A stretch of DNA of 25,308 nt, taken from positions 1-25,308 of the forward strand of contig CAMIFA010000065.1 in the NCBI GenBank assembly GCA_946221495.1, read 5' to 3'. The notes below the pieces were generated by a model. That model searched no databases and was not told the origin of the DNA. It saw only the letters and a program-made list of their open reading frames with translations. This DNA is from an uncultured cyanobacterium. GTDB lineage: Bacteria; Cyanobacteriota; Cyanobacteriia; Cyanobacteriales; Chroococcidiopsidaceae. Positions 1 through 7,700 of the stretch are shown piece after piece. The stretch's first letter is position 1. Each line of letters starts with the position of its first letter. The position numbers and the translations under genes were made by a program.

Positions 1-426
1 CTACACACTATTATGGTGTCAGATATGGAAATTGCGCGCCAGTTGTACGAAGGTCTCTTAGATATGCCAGCAGCTGAAGTGCCTCTGCACTACTACTACA
101 ACTACGAGCAAATAGGAGCAACTGGCGGCATTGATCCATTATATATGTCAGCCAGTTCTGGTATGGGTAGCAAAGGATTTAATAATCCTGATGGACTTTG
201 GTATCAACTCAAAAAGAACACTCAGCTGCACGTAGTTTCGGGAGCAGGTTTAGGCAGAAAAAACCAACAACGCCATGTTTGCTTTGATCGCGAATGTCTA
301 GAACAGATTTTGATGCGGGTAGAGTTACGTGGCTTAAAACACAAGATTATCCGCGAGAAACCATTGAGTTTTTTGATTAAAGATATAGAAGGAAGAATAA
401 TTGAGCTAGCTGAGGTGGCGAATTAG
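1..426 (+). CDS. VOC (glyoxalase/bleomycin-resistance fold) family protein, 5' partial
   Basis: The frame is open from base 1, so the gene begins outside the window. The first in-frame ATG (base 13) is probably not the start, because the codons before it (L-H-T-I) complete the usual opening of a VOC module. That module reads H-T-x-x-V-x-D-x-E-x-A-x-x-x-Y, and here it is HTIMVSDMEIARQLYEGLL. The His encoded at bases 4-6 would be the first metal ligand. A second His (in RHVCFD) and a final Glu (in GRIIELAEV) sit where the remaining ligands are expected. The VOC fold is known in glyoxalases, dioxygenases and resistance proteins, so substrate and reaction cannot be read here. The gene converges on lysS, 72 bp away. 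The fold call is fairly sure; the function is unknown. Confidence 0.6.
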   Translation, partial: LHTIMVSDMEIARQLYEGLLDMPAAEVPLHYYYNYEQIGATGGIDPLYMSASSGMGSKGFNNPDGLWYQLKKNTQLHVVSGAGLGRKNQQRHVCFDRECLEQILMRVELRGLKHKIIREKPLSFLIKDIEGRIIELAEVAN

Positions 427-430
427 CAGT

Positions 431-475
431 AAAAAACGAGGCAGGGGAGGATGATTAGATTCCATTATTCCCCTG
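431..475 (-). terminator. Rho-independent terminator of lysS
   Basis: A 7-bp inverted repeat (CAGGGGA at 442-448, TCCCCTG at 469-475) lies just beyond the lysS stop codon. Read on the minus strand, the hairpin is followed five bases later by TTTTTT (431-436). The T-run is on the lysS side only, so it should mainly stop lysS transcription. Confidence 0.55.
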
Positions 476-498
476 TAGAAAGAACTTCTTGATGAAGG

Positions 499-2235
499 TT
501 AATTACTGCTTAACCGCACTTGGTCAAAAGCATATTTGTCCTTGATATGTTCATTGAAGTATTGACCTTGAGAAGCTGCATTTAGTAAATCTTGATAGAC
601 ATTAGCAGGAACATCTTGATACTTGTAGATGCTGCCATTACTAAATTCAAGATTAAATGTGTTGTTTGCTTGATTGTAGTCATGGACTTTTTTGATAAAA
701 CTGCTGGAACTTTTAAGCAAGGGAAAAGCGATCGCATCTCGAATACTGGCACAATCTGTTAATAACATCACCAAGCGATCAATTCCAATTCCTAAGCCAC
801 CCGTTGGCGGCATTCCATACTCCAGCGCTGTCAAAAAGTCTTCATCTACTGATTGCGCTTCCAAATCACCAGCTGCCTTACGTGCGGCTTGCGCCTCTAA
901 TCGCTGTCGTTGATCAATCGGATCAGTAAGTTCAGAAAAACTATTTGCTGTTTCTCGCCCGACAATAAACAACTCAAATCGCTCTACCAAACCAGGCTTT
1001 GAACGATGGGGTTTAGCAAGCGGAGAAATTTCAACTGGAAAATCCATCACAAACGTCGGCTGAATCAAGGTAGCTTCAACTTTTTCCTCAAAAACTTCAT
1101 TGAGAACTTTGCCAATTGAATCACACGCTTCCAAGTCCTCAATACCTACACTCTTAGCAGCAGCTTTTGCTGATTCAAGGTTTTGGCAAGCGTTAAAATC
1201 TATACCAGTTTGTTCCTGCACTAGCTGATGCATTGTAACTCTGCGCCAAGGCAGTGTTAGGTTAATTGTCTCACCTTGATAAGTAATCTCTAATGTGCCT
1301 AATACTTCAGCCGCAACCGTAGCGATCAGATTTTCCGTCAGCGTCATCATGTCATGATAGTCAGCGTAAGCCTGGTAAACCTCAAGCGTTGTAAATTCAG
1401 GATTGTGCCTAGTAGAAATCCCTTCATTGCGAAAAATTCGTCCTAGTTCAAATACTTTTTCAAATCCGCCAACAATTAAGCGCTTTAAATGGAGTTCTGT
1501 AGCAATCCGCAGGTATAACTCCATGTCGAGAGTGTTGTGATAGGTAATAAACGGACGCGCATCTGCTCCTCCCGCTTCCGATTGCAGCACAGGAGTTTCA
1601 ATTTCAATAAACCCAAGAGATTCTAGGTAGCGACGAATTGCGGCAGTAATTTGAGCGCGGCGGCGGAAGGTTTGCCTCACTTCAGGGTTAACAATTAAAT
1701 CAACATAACGCTGACGATAGCGCTTTTCAGTGTCAGTAAGACCATGCCACTTGTCGGGTAAAGGTAGCAAAGATTTAGTTAAAATGACGTACTGCTGCAC
1801 ATAAACAGATAACTCGCCTTTTTCCGTTCGCTTAATTGTCCCTTTTACTCCCAAAAAATCTCCGACATCTGTTAGTTGCTTGAGGTGGTTGAAAGCATCG
1901 GGATCAATATCTGCCATACCTGCTTGAATTCTTTGCTTGTCGAGGTACAGCTGAATGATGCCAGTTTCGTCTTGTAAGCTAAAAAAGGCAAGTTTACCAA
2001 AGACACGACGCGCGAGGATACGTCCGGCGATCGCTACTTCTGTTTCAACTTCTTCACCACTGAGCAAATCAGCAAAATTTTCTTGTAATTGCGCCGCATG
2101 ATGCGTAGATTCCCAACGATAGGCATAAGGATTCATCCCCAGCTGCTTAAGTTGTTCTACTTTCTCGAGTCGTGCAGCACGAATTTCTTCTAGAGTTGAT
2201 GTTTGAGAATTAGGTTGAGACTGATCAAAAGACAT
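499..2235 (-). CDS. lysS: Lysyl-tRNA synthetase (class II) with C-terminal KTSC domain
   Basis: This cytoplasmic enzyme charges tRNA-Lys with lysine using ATP. The 578-residue protein has the LysRS layout. An N-terminal OB-fold anticodon-binding domain (about 60-180) is followed by a class II catalytic domain with motif 2 (ELGRIFRNEGISTRHNPEFT) and motif 3 (GGLGIGIDRLVMLLT). The core ends near residue 508 at IRDAIAFPLL. About 70 further residues carry FNLEFSNGSIYKYQDVP and AASQGQYFNEHIKDKY, which fit the KTSC domain. That domain is named for its place at the end of some lysyl-tRNA synthetases and also occurs alone in small bacterial proteins; its role is not established. The ATG lies 139 bp downstream of the Uma2-like gene, with its own terminator after the stop. 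Function is certain. Confidence 0.97.
   Translation of the reverse strand: MSFDQSQPNSQTSTLEEIRAARLEKVEQLKQLGMNPYAYRWESTHHAAQLQENFADLLSGEEVETEVAIAGRILARRVFGKLAFFSLQDETGIIQLYLDKQRIQAGMADIDPDAFNHLKQLTDVGDFLGVKGTIKRTEKGELSVYVQQYVILTKSLLPLPDKWHGLTDTEKRYRQRYVDLIVNPEVRQTFRRRAQITAAIRRYLESLGFIEIETPVLQSEAGGADARPFITYHNTLDMELYLRIATELHLKRLIVGGFEKVFELGRIFRNEGISTRHNPEFTTLEVYQAYADYHDMMTLTENLIATVAAEVLGTLEITYQGETINLTLPWRRVTMHQLVQEQTGIDFNACQNLESAKAAAKSVGIEDLEACDSIGKVLNEVFEEKVEATLIQPTFVMDFPVEISPLAKPHRSKPGLVERFELFIVGRETANSFSELTDPIDQRQRLEAQAARKAAGDLEAQSVDEDFLTALEYGMPPTGGLGIGIDRLVMLLTDCASIRDAIAFPLLKSSSSFIKKVHDYNQANNTFNLEFSNGSIYKYQDVPANVYQDLLNAASQGQYFNEHIKDKYAFDQVRLSSN
728..735. repeat. HIP1 octamer GCGATCGC (representative)
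   Basis: This palindrome is highly over-represented in many cyanobacterial genomes. Other copies are at 16561-16568, 19468-19475, 20865-20872 and 23523-23530, and many more lie inside genes. The two at 19468 and 20865 coincide with the end of the polA duplication. Confidence 0.9.
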
Positions 2236-2374
2236 AATGACTGATTCTTAGAGGCAAAGCGATTTGGTGTGGATAGCTCTGAAGATCGTACTTACACAAG
2301 CTGACAGCAATTCTTGATTATATGGCGACAACAACCCTGTGGGGGGAGATGATACCAGAAGCCTGTTTAAAAGC

Positions 2375-3193
2375 TTAAACCGGATCAATACCTAAAGCCC
2401 GCAATCGCTCTGCTAGTTGTGCGGCGCGTTGGCGTTCCTGCTGCAATTGTGACTCTGCTTGTTCAGCGCGCTGACGTTCTTGTTCAGCGCGTTGGCGTTC
2501 TTGTTCAGCACGTTCTGCACCAGTAGGGATAATGTTTTGCTCTCTGTCACACCAGCGTAGCCACACATCCTGTCTACCTTCAAAAACTCCCTGCCAAAGC
2601 GTCAAACCCAACCCTACACCCTCTAGCCAGTATTCAGTCATGGGTACGTAACTTGTACCTTGCAATTGGAATACTTGCAGCACTGACTGCTGCAATTGCT
2701 GGATCGGATCGAAGACAACGTAGTAAAGCACGCGCATCCGCGCATATTCGCGCAGCTTTTTATTTAACTCACCACCTTCTGTATTTGAAACAATTTCAAT
2801 TACAACTTCTGGAGGTTTGCCATACTCCCAGAAAAGATAGGAGCGGTTGCGGCGTTGCCACCAGTCTGCGGCTACTGTTACATCTAAGCTGAGAAATACA
2901 TCAGGTACAAGCGGCGGTTTTTTGACTGTGTAAAATAAAGCTACATTAGCTGCCGCTAAAAAAGGAGAGTCACTAGGGTTAGACCAAGAATCATAAAGGC
3001 TTTCAACTAAAAGACGTTGCAGTTTCTCAGAGGCAAAGTTATCCACAGGGGTATCGTCTTCGGTGATAATGTGACTGATATCTGGGGATAAATCAACATC
3101 ACTAGGAAAATCATGCTTAGAAGTATCGTCTTCTGTAACAATGTTACTGATATCTGGCTCTAAATCCGCATCCAATGTATAAGGCTCAGACAT
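2375..3193 (-). CDS. Uma2-type (DUF820) PD-(D/E)XK endonuclease-like protein with repeated N-terminus and coiled-coil tail
   Basis: The central part (about 60-200) fits the Uma2/DUF820 family, very abundant in cyanobacteria and predicted to have a restriction-endonuclease fold. It shows a PDVFLSLDV strand, then PPEVVIEIVSNTEG, a Lys-rich helix (LNKKLREYARM) and YYVVFDP. Before this core lie two tandem copies of a 24-residue acidic segment (about 8-31 and 32-55), each reading D-x-D-L-x-P-D-I-S followed by I-x-T-E-D-D. After it, the last 45 residues form a charged coiled coil with three AEQERQR-like heptads and the common ending ALGIDPV. I chose the ATG at 3193; an in-frame TTG three codons earlier (3202) is the alternative, and neither has a clear Shine-Dalgarno. 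The biological role is unknown and no target can be inferred. Confidence 0.75.
   Translation of the reverse strand: MSEPYTLDADLEPDISNIVTEDDTSKHDFPSDVDLSPDISHIITEDDTPVDNFASEKLQRLLVESLYDSWSNPSDSPFLAAANVALFYTVKKPPLVPDVFLSLDVTVAADWWQRRNRSYLFWEYGKPPEVVIEIVSNTEGGELNKKLREYARMRVLYYVVFDPIQQLQQSVLQVFQLQGTSYVPMTEYWLEGVGLGLTLWQGVFEGRQDVWLRWCDREQNIIPTGAERAEQERQRAEQERQRAEQAESQLQQERQRAAQLAERLRALGIDPV
3029..3172 (-). repeat. Tandem 72-bp (24-codon) duplication inside the Uma2-like gene
   Basis: Two adjacent 24-codon units encode DADLEPDISNIVTEDD... and DVDLSPDISHIITEDD.... About 16 of 24 residues are identical by eye. The duplication keeps the frame and lengthens only the acidic N-terminal extension. Confidence 0.7.
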
Positions 3194-3383
3194 AGGAGTC
3201 AAAAGAATCTTTTTCTACAGGCTAACATCACAAGTCTTAGTCATTAGTCATGAATAAGATTTAATAGGTTTATACCGCGCTCCTAAAAGTAGTAGGGATT
3301 TAACTTATAAGTAATGACTCGCGTCGCAGCGCGTTTAGTAGGTAGTATCGAATTGAATTCCCCTAGCCGAGTCGATATCGTGG

Positions 3384-3404
3384 AGTTTTATTGATAATAA
3401 AACT
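3384..3404. promoter_or_regulatory. Perfect 9-bp inverted repeat upstream of the DinG-like gene
   Basis: AGTTTTATT at 3384-3392 and AATAAAACT at 3396-3404 are exact inverted copies around GAT, about 45 bp before the GTG start at 3449. It could be an operator or an AT-rich hairpin. No regulator is implied by the sequence. Confidence 0.25.
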
Positions 3405-3448
3405 AGTGTAGTTGATAGTGAAAGTTTCTATTTAGATGTATAAAGTGT

Positions 3449-4981
3449 GTGATTGAAGCAGAAGTTCATTATTCATTACATAACTTCCTGCGATCGCAAG
3501 ATCGTTTTCCTGCCTGGCCGCATCATTTAACGATGGCGCGGCTGGTAGCACGAGCTTTGCGCCTAGAGCGCAGCGCCTTAATTCAGGTAGGAGCTGCTTG
3601 TGGTTATCAGGGACGATATCGGCTGAGTTATCTTGCACCAGCTCTCATGTGGGCGGAACCAGTAATTTTAGTAGCTAGGGAAAACGTTCAGCAACGCCTT
3701 AGAGATGTAGAAATCCCGCGACTGCAACAGTGGTTGCAGCTAAACAAGGTAATTCAAATAAGCGATCGCTTACCTCAAGATTTTTCCGGCTTACTACTTA
3801 CTTCCCCCCAAGTATGGTTAGCAGATCGGCTAGAGCAACGCGGCTTATTTCCGGCTGGTATTCCCACTATTATTGACGGTGTAGATGATTTAGAAGACTG
3901 GACTCGGACTCAGCTAACTACCAGTATTCACACGAGTGACTGGGACGAATTAATGCTTACTTGGCGATCATCGGTAGAGGCAATTCGGGATGCACGAGTG
4001 CAATTAACTCAAGCAATATTTCAGCATCCTCCTAATCCCTACGAATGCTATCTGCTGTCGCCACCAGAACAGGATATTCTGCGTCATCTCTATGAAAGGC
4101 TAGGGGCAGAAGTAAGCTTGTTACCTCAGGCTTGGCAAAATTTTTGGCAGCAACAAAAAGATGATCAGCAGCTACTGTGGGCAAGTATTAACCGTCACAA
4201 TGGTTCATTTTCTTTATCTTGCGCTCCTGTTGAAGTGGCTTCAGCCCTTTCGCCAATTTGGGCTAAACAGCCAGTAGTTTTAATTGGCAGTGCTTTAGAT
4301 CAAGACACTGAAGCTCCAATTTATCGCCAGAGTGTAGGCTTAGGTGATTTAACTTGCTTAAAATTTTCTCCAGATCGTCATAGTGAATTAATTCAACTAT
4401 ATTTGCCAGATAAGTTACCTTTACCGAATACGCCTCAATTTCAAGCAGCGCTACTTGAAAAAATTCATTCGTTGATCAGCTTAAGTGCTACTACTGCTGG
4501 ATTAATGGTAATTCTAGTGGGTGATATGCCGCTTAAGTCTCAAGTGGGTGCAATTCTAGCTGCGTCATTTGGTTCGCGGGTACAAGTAGAAAAAACTTGT
4601 CTAGATGATAATGGGATTTTGGTGAGTGGCTGGGAGTTTTGGCAACAGCATCAAACTGTGTTACCAGAACCTAAACTGCTGGTGATCGCAACTTTGCCAC
4701 TACCATCGTTAGAAAATCCCCTAGTAGCTGGTAGAGTAGCTTATTACAAGCGATCGCGCGCGGATTGGTTTCGGCTGTATTTATTGCCAGCCGCTTTAAA
4801 TGAATTGCAACGGGCGATCGCCCCAGTGCGAAACTCTCAAGGTGTAGTTGCCTTACTCGATAGCCGTGTACTTCATCGCAGCTATGGTTCTCAAGTTCTA
4901 GCTGCCCTTAGTCCCTTGGCGCGGATCAACTATTTAGACTCTAGCCTTTTTTCTCAATCCAGCGATTCTGATTCTGAATGA
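3449..4981 (+). CDS. DinG/XPD-like helicase homologue with degenerate ATPase motifs
   Basis: The 510-residue protein aligns by eye with DinG-type superfamily 2 helicases along its length. Its opening (HNFLRSQ..., then MARLVARAL) matches the start of that fold. ALIQVGA...LSYLAPAL (44-66) corresponds to the motif I region, IPTIIDGVDDLEDW (138-151) to motif II, and NSQGVVALLDSRVLHRSYG near the C-terminus to the Helicase_C_2 end. The catalytic residues are absent. The Walker A stretch reads GYQGRYR instead of GxGxGK(S/T). The DEAH box reads DGVD. The GR-x-IR arginines of motif VI are not recognisable. No Fe-S cysteine cluster is visible. It is therefore probably not an ATP-driven helicase; a structural or DNA-binding role is inference. 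The GTG start is chosen for similarity at the N-terminus, since no clear Shine-Dalgarno is present. Confidence 0.65.
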   Translation: MIEAEVHYSLHNFLRSQDRFPAWPHHLTMARLVARALRLERSALIQVGAACGYQGRYRLSYLAPALMWAEPVILVARENVQQRLRDVEIPRLQQWLQLNKVIQISDRLPQDFSGLLLTSPQVWLADRLEQRGLFPAGIPTIIDGVDDLEDWTRTQLTTSIHTSDWDELMLTWRSSVEAIRDARVQLTQAIFQHPPNPYECYLLSPPEQDILRHLYERLGAEVSLLPQAWQNFWQQQKDDQQLLWASINRHNGSFSLSCAPVEVASALSPIWAKQPVVLIGSALDQDTEAPIYRQSVGLGDLTCLKFSPDRHSELIQLYLPDKLPLPNTPQFQAALLEKIHSLISLSATTAGLMVILVGDMPLKSQVGAILAASFGSRVQVEKTCLDDNGILVSGWEFWQQHQTVLPEPKLLVIATLPLPSLENPLVAGRVAYYKRSRADWFRLYLLPAALNELQRAIAPVRNSQGVVALLDSRVLHRSYGSQVLAALSPLARINYLDSSLFSQSSDSDSE

Positions 4982-5140
4982 AGCAGCTAATAGTAATTCA
5001 TTACGGGCAAGTAATATTAGCCCAGATTAAAAAGCTATACTTGCTTTGCTCTAAAGTGCAATTATTTAGAGATTTATTTTAAAAATTGAAACGTTCAACT
5101 GTGAACGGCTATCATCAGGTAAAGGTACTCTTTTAATATT

Positions 5141-5353
5141 ATGGGCGAAGCAAAGCGTCGTAAAACAGCACTTGGAGAACAGTATGGTAAAGAAGCCCGC
5201 ATGATTCCCTGGCTTCCTTTTACTAAAAGCCAAGCAGAAAAATTGGTTAATTGGAGCAATCGCGGTGCTTGGATTGGCATTGGCTTCTTGGCTGCTACTT
5301 GGATAGTAGTCCGGTTCCTTGGTCCAGCTTTGGGATGGTGGCAAGTAACCTAA
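5141..5353 (+). CDS. Small cyanobacterial membrane protein, DUF2839-like
   Basis: This 70-residue protein begins MGEAKRRK and has a basic N-terminus, a WLPFTKSQAEKLV segment and one membrane helix (about 43-64, GAWIGIGFLAATWIVVRFLG). It ends GWWQVT. As I remember it, this pattern belongs to DUF2839, a family found in cyanobacteria and of unknown function. The positive N-terminus suggests that end stays in the cytoplasm. It is a single-gene unit with a clear terminator 50 bp after the stop. No reaction can be assigned. Confidence 0.8.
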   Translation: MGEAKRRKTALGEQYGKEARMIPWLPFTKSQAEKLVNWSNRGAWIGIGFLAATWIVVRFLGPALGWWQVT

Positions 5354-5404
5354 CTTCATTTCAATTTCTGCGACTGACGAAGACAAATTAGCCTTCATAA
5401 AAAC

Positions 5405-5452
5405 AGCTTAGTTAAAGAGCTTCAATAGCACTTATAACTAAGCTTTATTTTT
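5405..5452 (+). terminator. Rho-independent terminator after the DUF2839-like gene
   Basis: A perfect 10-bp inverted repeat (AGCTTAGTTA at 5405-5414 and TAACTAAGCT at 5435-5444) is followed at once by TTATTTTTAT. The loop of 20 bases is rather long. Confidence 0.6.
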
Positions 5453-5693
5453 ATAATTAGTTATTTTTATAAGTCAATGCATTTATCGCCTCAGATACCT
5501 TGTTTGCTAGTTAACTAACTAAAATATATATTATGGGAACAAATATTTTAGAACCCACGTCTATTATCTCAGACACTGAAGATACATTGCTTTAACCCAT
5601 GTTAACTAATTTGGTAAAAGCAAACTATTACATTGGTTCCGTCTGACGAATTATAAAGAAAATATAAAAAGGTATACAATTAAGTGTGGTGTC
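5453..5693. other. AT-rich intergenic region upstream of the DUF1815-like gene
   Basis: No gene is visible in this stretch. It holds a palindromic TAGTTAACTA and, near its right end, a possible extended -10 (TATACAAT from 5673) without a good -35. It most likely contains the promoter of the next gene. Confidence 0.4.
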
Positions 5694-5700
5694 AGGAGGA
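5694..5700 (+). promoter_or_regulatory. Strong Shine-Dalgarno fixing a GTG start
   Basis: AGGAGGA stands five bases before GTG at 5706. It is the best ribosome binding site in the window and supports the GTG over any downstream ATG. Confidence 0.8.
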
Positions 5701-5705
5701 AAAAA

Positions 5706-6050
5706 GTGTTTCTGAGATTAGCAGAACAACATCGGCAATTCGTCCAGGATCTTGTGATGAACCTCCAAGCCCTGGCAATCGTACTAGAGCGACGGGGATA
5801 CCCTGCATCCTGCTATACCTGTGGTGGTCAAATGAATAGCGCATCTTTTATGGTGAGCTTGGGAAACAACCACTTGATTCGCTTCCTAGTATCAGATTAT
5901 GGTATTACTTGGACAGAGATGCGGGACGATCGAGAACTAATGAAATTAGAAGGTGCTGAGGCTATTAGTCAGCTCCAAGAACTTGCTAACTTGGTTAAAT
6001 ATTCTGTTCCTCCTTGCGAATCTCCAAAGTTAGTTACTAAGCAGGTTTAA
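5706..6050 (+). CDS. Conserved cyanobacterial protein, DUF1815-like
   Basis: The 114-residue soluble protein begins MFLRLAEQHRQFVQDLVMNL. It carries a CYTCGG motif (C57 and C60) and a block resembling LVSDYGITWTEMRDD. I recognise it from memory as the DUF1815 family, which is restricted to cyanobacteria and has no known function. The CxxC pair could bind metal or form a disulfide, but only two cysteines are present there. The GTG start is fixed by the strong Shine-Dalgarno five bases upstream, which suggests efficient translation. It converges on recA with a shared bidirectional terminator between them. Confidence 0.75.
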   Translation: MFLRLAEQHRQFVQDLVMNLQALAIVLERRGYPASCYTCGGQMNSASFMVSLGNNHLIRFLVSDYGITWTEMRDDRELMKLEGAEAISQLQELANLVKYSVPPCESPKLVTKQV

Positions 6051-6189
6051 AGCAAGTAAATAGCTCTGTGGTAATTTCTGCAATCTGCCCAAGGTTTGCA
6101 GGAGAGCAATTGTTGTAGCAACATAAAATCAGTTGGCTCTGTAAATGTTGCTACTAGACACTTAAATAATCAAAAAGCAACAGACCATC

Positions 6190-6240
6190 AAAAGAAAACA
6201 CCCCTAGCTAACTAACTAGCTAGAGGGTAATTTTGTTTAA
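6190..6240. terminator. Bidirectional terminator between the DUF1815-like gene and recA
   Basis: The stem is CCCCTAGCTA (6201-6210) against TAGCTAGAGGG (6217-6227), with a small bulge. An A-rich run lies on the left (6190-6200) and TTTTGTTT on the right (6231-6238). T-runs therefore follow the hairpin on both strands, as expected between convergent genes. Confidence 0.65.
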
Positions 6241-6274
6241 GGGCTTATTAACTTAATTAATAACCAGAAAATAG

Positions 6275-7354
6275 TTATTCCTCAGCTTCTAAATCCATCT
6301 CCTCTGCTTCCTCATCGCCAGGAGCTGTTACCGAGTTAGCAGAAACAACTGCGCCCATTTCTAGCTTTTGTCGTACTTGTTGTTGGACTTCGTGGGCAAC
6401 TTGAGGATTTTCTTCTAGATACTTAATAGCATTGTCACGACCTTGAGAAATGTTATCACCGTTGTAGCTGTACCAAGCTCCCTTACGGACAATAATGCCA
6501 GTTTCTTCTGCTAGATCGACAACACAACCTAAAGTAGAAACACCTTTACCAAAAATAATGTCAAACTCTGCAATCCGGAAAGGTGGAGCAACTTTATTTT
6601 TAGCAACTTTAACTTTGACACGGTTGCCAAATTCTTCTGTACCTTTTTTCAAAGTTTGAATCCGCCGAATATCCAAGCGCACAGAAGCGTAAAACTTCAA
6701 GGCATTACCGCCAGTTGTAGTTTCTGGACTGCCGTAAGTAATACCGATTTTTTGCCGCAGTTGGTTGATGAAAATTACTGTACAACCGGACTTACCGATA
6801 TTACCAGTAATTTTTCTCAGAGCTTGGCTCATTAAGCGAGCCTGAAGACCTACATGAGCATCGCCCATTTCGCCTTCAATTTCTGCACGGGGTACTAGTG
6901 CAGCTACTGAGTCAACTACTACAATATCAACAGCAGCAGAACGAACCAGCTGGTCAACAATTTCTAGCGCCGCTTCCCCAGTATCGGGTTGGGAAATCAG
7001 CAGATTTTGAATATCAACTCCCAATGCCGCCGCGTAGGTAGGATCGAGGGCGTGTTCAGCATCAACAAAAGCAGCAATGCCGCCATTTTTTTGAACTTCA
7101 GCAAGCGCGTGTAGCGCTACTGTTGTTTTTCCGGAACTTTCCGGACCGTAAATTTCAATTACCCGCCCTTTTGGTAAGCCGCCACCCAAGGCAAGGTCTA
7201 AAGTAAGTGCTCCGGTAGGAATTGTTTCAACCCTCATGCGGGTGGCATCGCCTAAGCGCATAATTGCCCCCTTGCCAAAATTGCGCTCAATTTGGTTGAG
7301 GACAAGATTTAGGGCTTTTTGCTTGCCTGCGGTATCAGTAGTTTCAATAGCCAT
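6275..7354 (-). CDS. recA: RecA recombinase
   Basis: RecA polymerises on single-stranded DNA, drives ATP-dependent strand exchange and activates LexA-type self-cleavage. The 359-residue protein has the complete family pattern: Walker A GPESSGKT (70-77), a DAEHALDP block, the Walker B strand DIVVVDSVAAL, the L2/DNA-binding region INQLRQKIG...TTGGNALKFYASVRLDIRR, and a strongly acidic C-terminal tail (DEEAEEMDLEAEE). Length is normal for the family. The ATG is preceded by AGAGG five bases upstream. The gene is monocistronic, diverges from xseA, and has a terminator beyond its stop. A LexA-box-like site lies about 50 bp upstream. Identification is certain. Confidence 0.99.
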   Translation of the reverse strand: MAIETTDTAGKQKALNLVLNQIERNFGKGAIMRLGDATRMRVETIPTGALTLDLALGGGLPKGRVIEIYGPESSGKTTVALHALAEVQKNGGIAAFVDAEHALDPTYAAALGVDIQNLLISQPDTGEAALEIVDQLVRSAAVDIVVVDSVAALVPRAEIEGEMGDAHVGLQARLMSQALRKITGNIGKSGCTVIFINQLRQKIGITYGSPETTTGGNALKFYASVRLDIRRIQTLKKGTEEFGNRVKVKVAKNKVAPPFRIAEFDIIFGKGVSTLGCVVDLAEETGIIVRKGAWYSYNGDNISQGRDNAIKYLEENPQVAHEVQQQVRQKLEMGAVVSANSVTAPGDEEAEEMDLEAEE

Positions 7355-7401
7355 GCGCGCCTCTAGATAGGGAGGTTTAAGAACTGTTTGTCTAGGAGTT
7401 A

Positions 7402-7414
7402 GAACACTAGTGCA
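7402..7414 (-). promoter_or_regulatory. Candidate LexA-like operator upstream of recA
   Basis: On the minus strand the site reads TGCACTAGTGTTC followed by T. It matches the cyanobacterial LexA pattern as I recall it (RGTACnnnDGTWC) except at the first and third positions. It follows TATATCT, a possible -10, 48 to 60 bp before the recA start. Some cyanobacteria do not use a classical SOS circuit, so this is only a candidate. Confidence 0.3.
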
Positions 7415-7700
7415 GATATACTATTTTAGCGAGATTTACCCTGTTTTTGCATAGTCTGATCAAAACCGTGCCAAAGGAAAATAAGGGGAGTAGGTAAGTT
7501 GAATTGGTAGGTGGATGAACTAAAACAGGTACGCCAGAGATCATTTACTAGAGATAATAATTTGTTTTGCTGCTCATGCGATCGCCCTGGCTCCAGAATT
7601 GAGCGCACACGGTTATATAGACTGGAGTTAGCTAGTGTTGCAAGTATATAAGCGTCTGTAATACTACTATTTTCACAATTTCCCTGTTTTGGGGTGGGTA
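7415..7700. other. Intergenic region between divergent recA and xseA
   Basis: No convincing gene is present. A 60-codon minus-strand frame (7426-7608) starts and stops here but shows no motif or ribosome site. The region must hold the two divergent promoters. Confidence 0.4.

Noticed and set aside
4986..5021. Inverted repeat GCTAATA...TATTAGC after the DinG-like gene
   Set aside because: The stem is 7 bp and AT-rich, with a long loop and no T-run, so it is weak as a terminator.
5533..5595. A 20-codon frame MGTNILEPTS...
   Set aside because: There is no ribosome site, helix or motif; chance open frames of this size are common in AT-rich gaps.
7426..7608. A 60-codon minus-strand frame upstream of recA
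   Set aside because: It has no recognisable motif, helix pattern or ribosome site, and it occupies the space needed for the recA and xseA promoters.
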